A DNA stretch of 25,034 nucleotides from Phoronis australis (lineage: Eukaryota > Phoronida > Phoronidae): positions 69,351 through 94,384 of the forward strand of contig NMRA01000928.1 in NCBI GenBank assembly GCA_002633005.1. The letters run 5' to 3'. Made by a program: the position numbers and the translations under genes. The notes beneath the pieces are model-generated. The model was not told the DNA's origin, made no database searches, and saw only the letters and a program-made list of their open reading frames with translations. Shown piece by piece: positions 18,568-25,034 of the stretch (within the stretch, counting starts at the first letter, position 1; each line of letters opens with the position of its first letter).

Positions 18568-20340
18568 TCCAGCTCAAAATTTTAGTTTGCACTCAATGAC
18601 CTTCAACATATTTTTTCTGATGGGTTAGGCATATTTTGTAGTAAAATAGGGCTTTCGATTGAAATGGTGACTTACACCAGTGTGCTGAACTTGAAAAGAA
18701 TTCCATAAAAAATGGAGGGGGTATAACATTTTGAACGTTAGATGACCTTTGCACTAATTGACCCTATCCGGTGCATTATAAGCGTCTTGAGGAGAATTGT
18801 TGCAAAGCCTGTGGAAAGTGTGTTTAATGCTGAGAATCGCAAATGTCTAACGGTTGACACATCAGAATTCTTGGTGAATGAAAAGGAAAAATTTTCAGAA
18901 GAAAAATGCACCTAATGACCCCATGGTTGCACTAAATGACCTGAAACTTTATACTTTGAATTGAATTAAATGTACCAATCAGACTTGGGAATTTGAAGTG
19001 TCTAGCTCAAACTTTTAGTCTGCACTCAGTGATCTTTGACCTATTTTCTCTGATTGGTTTGCCATATTGCTAAGTGAAGTAGGGTATTTCTCTGGCGTGT
19101 AGGTTTACACCAATGTGCTGGAATTGAAGAGAATTCCTTGAAAAATATAGGAAGGAGAAATAACCTTTTCAATAGTAGGTGATAGTAGGTGACTTTTGCA
19201 CTAATTGACCATATCCAGTGCATTACTAGCCCTTTAAGTAGAACTAACTGCAAAGTCCGTGAAAATTATACTTATTGCTGAGAATCAGAGTTGTCCAACG
19301 GTTGACACATCAGAATACTTGGTGAATGAAAAGGACACATTTTCAGAAGAAAAATCCACCTAATGACCCCATGTTTGCACTTAATGACCTGAAACTGGAT
19401 TCCGATCTCATTTACCTGTGGCAATCAAACCTGTCAATTTGAAGTATCTAGCTCAAAATTTTAGTTTGCACTCAATGACCTTCGACATATTTTTTTCTGA
19501 TGGGTTAGGCATATTTTGTAGTAAAATAGGACTTTCGATTGGCATGGTGACTTACACAAGTGTGCTGAACTTGAAAAGAATTCCTTGAAAAATGGAGGGG
19601 ATATAACATTTTGAACGTTTGATGACCTTCGTACTAATTGACCCTATCCGGTGCATTATAAGCGTCTTGAGGAGAATTATTGCAAAGCCTGTGGAAAGTG
19701 TGTTTAATGCTGAGAATCGCAAATGTCTAACGATTGACACATCAGAATTCTTGGTGAATGAAAAGGACAAATTTTCAGAAGAAAATTGCATCTAATGACC
19801 CCATGGTTGCACTAAATGACCTGAAACTTTGTACTTTGAATTGAATTAGACGTACCAATCAGACTTGGGAATTTGAAGTGTCTAGCTCAAACTTTTAGTC
19901 TGCACTCAGTGACCTTTGACCTATTTTCTCTGATTGGGTTGCCATATTGCTAAGTAAAGTAGGGTATTTCTCTGGCGTGTAGGTTTACACCAATGTGCTG
20001 GAATTGAAGAGAAATACTTGAAAAATATAGGAGGGAGAAATAACCTTTTCAATAGTAGGTGATAGTAGGTGACTTTTGCACTAATTGACCCTATCCAGTG
20101 CATTACTAGCCCTTTAAGTAGAACTAACTGCAAAGTCCGTGAAAATTATACTTATTGCTGAGAATCAGAGTTGTCTAACGGTTGACACATCAGAATACTT
20201 GGTGAATGAAAAGGACAAATTTTCAGAAGAAAAATGCACCTAATGACCCCATGTTTGCACTTAATGACCTGAATCTAGATTCCGATTTCATTTACCTGTG
20301 GCAATCAAACCTGTCAATTTGAAGTATCTAGCTCAAAATT
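18568..20340 (+). repeat. Satellite array with alternating A/B monomers (880-bp higher-order unit)
   Basis: The landmark agctcaaa(a/c)tttta recurs at 18571, 19004, 19450, 19884 and 20330, giving steps of 433, 446, 434 and 446 bp. Alternate copies are nearly identical by eye (A1 with A2, B1 with B2), whereas A and B differ substantially. The array is therefore two tandem copies of an A+B dimer of about 880 bp, plus a fifth start. Within each monomer a TGCAC(T/C)NAATGACC word recurs several times. Minus-strand frames at 19041-19253 and 19921-20133 are repeat copies of each other and not genes. Confidence 0.93.
19910..19922 (-). promoter_or_regulatory. Perfect DR1 nuclear-receptor-type element (copy 1)
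   Basis: TGACCTTTGACCT on the plus strand is AGGTCAAAGGTCA on the minus strand, an exact direct repeat of the AGGTCA half-site with one-base spacing (the RXR/PPAR/HNF4/COUP-TF class). The equivalent site in monomer B1 (19030-19042) has one change (TGATCTTTGACCT). Binding is inferred. Confidence 0.4.
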
Positions 20341-20590
20341 TTACTTTGCACCTAATGACCTTTGACCTATTTCACCTGATTAGATGATCCGATTACATAG
20401 AAAAGTAACTTTTTAAATTGTCATGTTGACTTATACCTGTGCAACGTATTTGAAAAAGATAGCTTTAAAACTGAAGGATGAGCAGCATTTTGGAATTTAT
20501 ATGACCTTTACACCAAACGACCTCTTCCCGTGCAATATGGAATATGATTATATAACCAATCCAAATATATATACTGTCAAATGTCATATG
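20330..20590 (+). repeat. Diverged trailing partial monomer of the satellite array
   Basis: It begins with the agctcaaaatttta landmark and a cacctaatgacctttgacct block, then decays. Related words remain: gttgacttatacctgtg, atgacctttacacc and gacctcttcccgtgca. It marks the right edge of the array. Confidence 0.65.
20356..20368 (-). promoter_or_regulatory. Perfect DR1 nuclear-receptor-type element (copy 2)
   Basis: This is a second exact TGACCTTTGACCT, 446 bp from the first, at the equivalent position of the next monomer. The site spread with the repeat, so the two copies are not independent evidence of selection. Confidence 0.4.
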
Positions 20591-20647
20591 CTGAATTTAA
20601 AGACACCTGCACCCAATTTGGAGTTATTAAGCCTCAAAGTTGGTCGG

Positions 20648-20700
20648 AAGAAGAATAAGAAGAATAAGAAGAATAAGAAGAATAAGATAAGAATAAGAAT
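20648..20700 (+). repeat. Low-complexity AAGAATAAG minisatellite
   Basis: A 9-bp unit aagaataag repeats about four times and then decays to aagaat/aataag words. Translated, it gives a meaningless Lys/Asn run. It directly abuts the 56-bp duplication. Confidence 0.9.
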
Positions 20701-20809
20701 AAAATTGAAGAAAACCCAGGCACAACAGTACTCTGCGCTTACACGCGCAGAGTAATAAAATTGAAGAAAACCCAGGAACAACAGTACTCTGCGCTTACAC
20801 GCGTAGAGT
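20698..20809 (+). repeat. 56-bp tandem duplication, each copy ending in a 9-bp hairpin
   Basis: Two adjacent 56-bp copies (20698-20753 and 20754-20809) begin aataaaattgaagaaaac and end in the stem-loop actctgcgc-ttacac-gcgcagagt. Copy 1 has a perfect 9-bp stem (20730-20753). Copy 2 (20786-20809) differs by one base that leaves a G-T wobble in RNA. Confidence 0.9.
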
Positions 20810-21282
20810 AAAAACAGTATTTACCGGCCCACTTAACGCTGGCGTAACTCGGGGATATTGGCGAATTCATGCCCAGTGCTATTTAGATACAAATGTTTAA
20901 AATGCGCACATTGGTGGGCGCAATCCTATTGTAAACCCGGTTAGGGAGAAACCCTTGCCCCAATTTTTAGGTTAAATCTTCATCTCAGAACGGTGTCCTC
21001 ATAATATGGGAAAGAGGGCACACAAAATTATCGCTCAATATGTCGTTAAATGAAATATCCTCTTGGTCAACCGGCCCATTGTTGGACGGGCCCGATCTTT
21101 GAGGGCGTTTTTGACATGCTCCCCTCTTAATCCAATACTGTTACAACGGAATTTCATTTTCTAGCCTGCATCGCGCACTATCGTAGACTGGAAGTAAACA
21201 GGTGGTGAAAACACACCAATATCAAACATGTATCTGTTTATTGATATAACCCATTTCCTACAAAATCATTTGCACGTTTCAG
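20810..21282 (+). other. Unassigned end of intron 6
   Basis: Mixed-composition sequence with a few more GC-rich words (accggcccac, aacccggttaggg, ggacgggcccg). No exon or element was recognised before the acceptor tttgcacgtttcag of the next ankyrin exon. Confidence 0.4.
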
Positions 21283-21372
21283 TCAATCGGCGGTCCAACA
21301 TCTTCCAATGGGCACATTGATGTGTTTAACCTGCTTCTGAAGAATGGCGAAGAAATTAGCTTCCACGACGAG
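21283..21372 (+). CDS. Degenerate ankyrin-repeat exon 7 (internal, phase 0-0) with probable GC donor
   Basis: Exon of 90 bp (30 codons) after acceptor tttgcacgtttcag. It reads SIGGPTSSNGHIDVFNLLLK, then NGEEISFHDE. The NGHIDVFNLLL portion is a clear ankyrin turn and second helix, but the TPLHYAA helix is replaced by PTSS and three residues are missing. No GT donor occurs at the expected place. The sequence GAG|gcaaga matches the rare GC-AG donor class and restores phase 0. If it is not spliced there, the frame reads 14 more codons to a TAA (21415-21417), giving a terminal exon or pseudo-exon. Its F in place of V (DVF) links it to exons 8-10. Confidence 0.65.
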
Positions 21373-22252
21373 GCAAGAGGCAACGTTTCCACGATTTACA
21401 TGAACGTCAATTGTTAAGTTTTCTCCGGATTGATACAGTACATTGTTCATTCAGTGTAGCCATTTAGATTAGACCACATAGAACTTGATGATTAACAAGT
21501 CATTTTTGCGGAACTGAAATAATGCTTAACTTCAAACTCTTTGCTTGATTTGTTCAGCATAGTTCAGAAGACTTCATCTACGGCAGCTTGGGGCAGTTGT
21601 CAGGTCGTAAACAGTCTGCGATATCAAGGCTAAATTATCTACGTGTAATCTGCCTACATGTAATACTTTTCGTTTTCGATGGGGATAATTAAAACTTCAC
21701 CGTGATCGGATGACGCATACCTCTATGTATAAAAAGGATTTGGCTCAGTTTACCACAAAGCCGCAAAATACAGCAGCAGTAGTCTCTGTCTAATGACGTT
21801 GATTGTTACATAACAGGTTTAATTATTACTTTTTGATTTCCGTTAAATGAATATTTCTTTAATTGCAAATTGTTCATTTTGCGTTGAGTTTTAACTGAAG
21901 TGTTAAATATTAACATGCGTTATCAATTTTCACGATGAAGTCACAGTAACAATGATAATTAGCATAAGCACAGTTGTAAACATTACGTGTCTTAATTTGC
22001 GGGGACTCGACATACTTTACTCTACTAAAGTAGAAACTTCTTAATGTTTTCAGTTCTGGTACACTCAAAGGACATGTGCTGTTTACCTACATATTCTTTA
22101 TACCAAGTTATTGGATTTTGACGAGCAAACAACCGTCTCCTAGTGCTTATGAACATCGACGGCAGCGCCGCCGTGAAGGAAATTCATTTTGATTCTACTG
22201 CTGAAAATTCGAAGGAAGTCAGTCCAGTTTTATTTGTTTTGTGTTTTTGTAG
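21373..22252 (+). other. Intron 7 of the ankyrin gene, 0.88 kb
   Basis: It probably begins with a GC donor. It contains one TACATGTA word (near 21655) and otherwise nothing recognised. The acceptor is ttgtgtttttgtag. Confidence 0.5.
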
Positions 22253-22351
22253 AATGATGGCACTATGTTGGATTATGCTGCGTATGGTGGCAACGTTGAA
22301 ATTTTCAATTTGGTGTTGAGTAAAGCAACCAATGATAACATAACGGAAGAC
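22253..22351 (+). CDS. Ankyrin-repeat exon 8 (internal, phase 0-0)
   Basis: Exon of 99 bp (33 codons), acceptor gtgtttttgtag, donor gtaagt. It reads NDGTMLDYAAYGGN, VEIFNLVLSK, then a linker ending ITED. The conserved TPLH is TMLD, losing both the Pro and the His that cap the first helix, but YAAYGGN and the second helix are intact. It carries the EIF signature shared with exons 9 and 10. It is only 206 bp from the next exon, the shortest intron in the window. Confidence 0.86.
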
Positions 22352-22557
22352 GTAAGTATACAAGGCATACACCAAAAACCGAGTGTTAAATAATATGTAA
22401 GTTAGTTTCGACACACTTTTAGTAGTAAGAGTCTTAATGTCATTCGATAAACTATTTTCTGCCACTACTGCGTTCCACTGTTCACACATATTTTCGGTTT
22501 TCAGTAACTGCGTTTGCATAACGAACTTTGCTGACTCAATATGACGTCGTTTTGTAG

Positions 22558-22656
22558 GGGATCAGGAAATCTCTGCACTATGCTGCTCTGGGAGGAAACT
22601 TCGAGATTTTCAAATTACTACTCAACAAGGTAACGGATGAGCATGCACCAGACGAG
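22558..22656 (+). CDS. Ankyrin-repeat exon 9 (internal, phase 0-0)
   Basis: Exon of 99 bp (33 codons), acceptor cgttttgtag, donor gtgagc. It reads GIRKSLHYAALGGN, FEIFKLLLNK, then an acidic linker ending PDE. TPLH is KSLH; the Leu-His pair, the Ala-Ala pair, the GGN turn and the LLL helix are canonical. The sequence GGNFEIFKLL is very close to exons 8 and 10. The gtaacg inside the exon (KV-T) is not used as a donor if the 33-codon length of its neighbours is kept, but it is a possible alternative donor. Confidence 0.87.
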
Positions 22657-23488
22657 GTGAGCATCCTCCCCGGCACTCTTCCCAATAAACGTTCGCAGTT
22701 TCCATGTATGCGCATGCGTATGCGTTCTTGCGTAAAAACATTTACGTTTGACAGGACGTAATGGGAGACTAATGTGTTAGTGGTTTTATTTGGGTACTAA
22801 ATGTGCTCCGTGCTTAAGCGATGCAAGTAATAACTCCCAAAACGTGGCCAAAAGAGGTACTAGTACCTCTACGAAGCTTCAAAATTGACTGATACATGAC
22901 ATGACATGTACATGCAATATGTTGTGTCAGACAACGTTGTCTTGTCCTCATCATGTGCTGTTATGAGATTTTGAGGAACAAATAGAGAGGAAATAACTGA
23001 TCTTTAATATTTCAAAACGGCTCCTTGGCGTCAGTCGTCGACAATTGCTAGTTGACAATGTTTACCCACACATCACTCGTCTGTCTTAGTCCAGCCAGTC
23101 GCGATTCATGATCTTTTGTTCACGTTCATTTTTCCCTTTACACAATCGTTTGTAGGTAACACAGGGTCTTCTAATTTCAATAAAAAGATGGACCACCACG
23201 GAAATAAGTTCTGGTGTTACCCAGATAATGTGCATAATCATTTTTCAAATTTCTTATCTTGTACCTTTTACTTATTATTGTATTTATTATGGATTTCTCT
23301 TAGAAGGTGAAGGTGTACACATAACATAGACGGGTGATCATGATTTACACGTGCAATAGCTGGCAAAAACAGGACACACTAAAACGAACAAAAGGTTGTA
23401 TTTATCACGAAAAAAGCTACATTTCGTCTGTGAACCAACACTGAAAACTGTTCCCAGCATCTTTGAAATATTCTCTTACCTCTTACAG
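22657..23488 (+). other. Intron 9 of the ankyrin gene, 0.83 kb
   Basis: It holds an 18-bp perfect palindrome (22853-22870) and a run of acatg words near 22900. The frame 23116-23310 has no domain features. The acceptor is ctcttacctcttacag. Confidence 0.5.
22853..22870. repeat. 18-bp perfect palindrome
   Basis: The sequence agaggtactagtacctct equals its own reverse complement. It is an isolated dyad in intron 9, and no function can be assigned. Confidence 0.9.
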
Positions 23489-23587
23489 AATGGTGGTACT
23501 TTGTTACACTACGCTGCTTTCGGAGGGAACGCTGAAATTTTCAAATTTCTGCTGCCGCTAAGCGTTAACGTCAACATAGGAGACCAC
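23489..23587 (+). CDS. Ankyrin-repeat exon 10 (internal, phase 0-0), last visible
   Basis: Exon of 99 bp (33 codons), acceptor ttacctcttacag, donor gtaagt. It reads NGGTLLHYAAFGGN, AEIFKFLLPL, then SVNVNIGDH. The linker VNVN resembles the usual ankyrin ...GADVN... finger, so this is one of the more complete repeats in the 3' cluster. Pro of TPLH is Leu. Ankyrin similarity begins at the acceptor and ends at the donor, although the frame stays open on both sides. The gene presumably continues to the right, since no stop-bearing exon is seen. Confidence 0.87.
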
Positions 23588-24765
23588 GTAAGTAATACAT
23601 GTACATTGTTCAATTTTAAGACACCTTCCTACTAAAGGGTTTACACTTTAGACAAATTATCGGATCGATAGTCACTGGGCTTACACGTTGCTCGGTAAGA
23701 AAACGCGTCCAGGGTGATGCAATTCAGGCCTGGATTTGTACAAGCAGTCCTAATGCGCATATGATTTAAACCCAAAGATTAAAGACAGGTTATTTTACGA
23801 ACTCTGATGAAATGCATCATAAATCCTGCTGGGTGTTGGGTTTCTTAACTGAACATTTCTGGAATCAAATATTGTTGTCTTGAGCAAACACCAGTTCATC
23901 ATGAAAAGTAAATTTGCTACTATCAACACGTTAGAGAATTGGTCGATTGATTAATCATAATAATAGGACAGTGGTGTCGGATATTTGTGCAATAAATTAC
24001 GCGAATCAAAAAGGTCGACACGCTATTTAAGCCTTCTACATGCCCATTGGAACAATGTGCTTTATCTTTACTGCTCTTACCCAGCAAGTCTATCACCCTG
24101 CTTGACGAATTTTGCAAGTCTCGTGCTTAAAACCTCCAATACCCTAATTTTGACAATTGGTTGCATTGTTGGCATCCCAAGCCTCCCTTTATAGCCATGT
24201 AGATCACAATTGTGAATTCAGTATCCAAAAACGAGAAAATGGGAGAAGAGCAATTCCAATTCAAAGTTTTCTATATCCACGGGCATGTGTGTGACGTATG
24301 GAAGTACTCAGCGACAGTGTGTCATGTCCAACATGCGAGTTTCTTGTACGAATACGTGCCATACCCGCTTTTCTCCATTGGTCAAATACTAAGTTGTCAT
24401 AACCACCACAAACGCAACGGCTCCTCATTCCTTATTATACCGTCGAAAACGGGAAAACGAACAGCACTATCGAACGACTTCTCACACTAAACACAACTGA
24501 GGTTGACTGGAGCTGTAATTGGTTTTCCCATTTTATGTATCCACCGATAAACGCTAGAGATCATTTAGTTAAAGGCGAAGGCAACCTTTTTTCATGTCAT
24601 TTTGAGCTAAAATAAGGTTGGTTGGTTATCCTAGACATATTTTCCACTTAATTACAGCTTTTCGTAATTTTGTTAATTACTCGTCCGCTACTCAGGAAGT
24701 GACGTTTTAGGAGGCAGGCATTTCGCCACACGACACTATGTAAGCAGTTTGGGTCAGTGCTCAGG
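23588..24765 (+). other. Unassigned sequence after the last visible ankyrin exon
   Basis: It begins as intron 10 (donor gtaagt, then a TACATGTAC word). No further ankyrin exon is recognised. Frames 23985-24194 and 24212-24490 (plus) lack domain features. GC content rises after about 24700 into the minus-strand frame described next. Confidence 0.45.
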
Positions 24766-25034
24766 TCACCAAGGCCAGTGGGAGTGTGTCGCGGGACACT
24801 CTGGCAAGTTGGACAGTTGTTCCTCTGTCCGTGGTATGCCGGAGGTCCACTTAACCGTGTCCAGTAGTGGCTTGGCCTCGTCGAACTCTAAACAGCACGA
24901 GCATTCCATGGAGGTAGGCATAACAACGCACACAGTGCATTTGCACCAAGATGTGTCACCACGTCTGTCCTCAGTAGCCGCCTCGTTTCTCTCAACAGCT
25001 GCCTGTGCCTGTGCGTACTCTGCCTCGTTATACA
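24766..25034 (-). CDS. P2X7-receptor C-terminal (P2RX7_C)-like domain, partial, minus strand
   Basis: A minus-strand frame enters from beyond the window (first whole codon 25032-25030) and runs 88 codons to a TGA at 24766-24768. After an Ala/Glu/Gln-rich helical lead (EAEYAQAQAAVERNEAATED) it reads GDTSWCKCTVC, VVMPTSMECSCCLEF. The pattern W29-C30-x-C32-x2-C35-x2-MPT-x2-E43-C44-x-C46-C47-x-E49 is the hallmark of the P2X7 'ballast' domain. That domain is a zinc-binding cysteine module at the C-terminus of vertebrate P2X7 and in many stand-alone invertebrate proteins. The segment is clearly GC-richer than its surroundings. The family continues for many residues past CCxE, which is not seen before the TGA. 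The exon may therefore end earlier (a gttaag donor-like site at 24855-24850 is in phase) or the copy may be truncated. Confidence 0.7.
   Translation of the reverse strand, partial: YNEAEYAQAQAAVERNEAATEDRRGDTSWCKCTVCVVMPTSMECSCCLEFDEAKPLLDTVKWTSGIPRTEEQLSNLPECPATHSHWPW

Larger units (their letters stand above)
12513..21282 (+). other. Large intron 6 of the ankyrin gene, 8.8 kb
   Basis: This is the largest gap between ankyrin exons. It contains a three-copy interspersed repeat (14460-15640), a satellite array with flanks (18236-20590), low-complexity DNA and a 56-bp duplication, all listed separately. One weak micro-exon candidate lies at 13398-13454. Positions 15641-17900 and 20810-21282 hold nothing I recognise. 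Further exons too diverged to recognise could be missed, and the gap might also separate two ankyrin genes. Confidence 0.45.

Noticed and set aside
19041-20133. Two similar 70-codon minus-strand frames (19041-19253 and 19921-20133)
   Set aside because: They are 880 bp apart and are the same segment of the B monomer of the satellite; their similarity reflects the repeat and not a gene family.
20423-20755. 110-codon plus-strand frame with a Lys/Asn run
   Set aside because: It is the translation of the decayed satellite edge plus the AAGAATAAG minisatellite and half of the 56-bp duplication.
23808-23830. Second CTGATGA word as a hammerhead candidate
   Set aside because: It is not followed by GAAA at a suitable distance, so the core is incomplete.
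24212-24490. 92-codon frame to the right of the last ankyrin exon
   Set aside because: No domain similarity, no ankyrin signature and no good acceptor in phase.

Overview
This is intron-rich eukaryotic DNA, almost certainly from a metazoan and probably a marine invertebrate. The evidence is small exons with GT-AG borders inside long AT-rich introns, remnants of a Penelope-like element, a pogo/Tigger transposase and a LINE tail, microsatellites, a satellite array, and a frequent TACATGTA word. I cannot fix the phylum from sequence alone. No rRNA, tRNA, operon or CRISPR array was seen.

The main structure is one plus-strand gene, open at both ends, that runs through nearly the whole window. I find ten supported exons (923-1039, 3708-3809, 6223-6315, 10652-10744, 11471-11563, 12435-12512, 21283-21372, 22253-22351, 22558-22656, 23489-23587). 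Each encodes about one ankyrin repeat, and every one begins and ends on a codon boundary (phase 0-0). Nine use GT donors; the exon at 21283 appears to use a GC donor. Exons 8-10 carry an EIF signature not found in the upstream exons, which suggests local exon duplication. The product would be an ankyrin solenoid built from interchangeable modules. No start codon exon, stop codon exon or partner domain of this gene is visible.

The introns hold the rest. Positions 1-358 are the 3' end of a LINE. Positions 5399-5652 are a MITE with hAT-like ends. Positions 7012-7791 are a decayed Penelope-like element (RT C-terminus plus GIY-YIG endonuclease). Positions 8091-8562 are a broken pogo/Tigger-type transposase N-terminus. 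A (TG)24 tract lies just after exon 4, a foldback element at 11219-11340, a three-copy repeat of about 400 bp at 14460-15640, and an alternating A/B satellite with an 880-bp dimer at 18568-20340. A 9-bp low-complexity run and a 56-bp hairpin duplication follow the satellite.

At the right edge, on the minus strand, an open frame entering from beyond 25034 carries the WCxC...MPT..ECxCC pattern of the P2X7-receptor C-terminal (P2RX7_C) domain. It suggests a second, oppositely oriented gene that runs towards the ankyrin gene.
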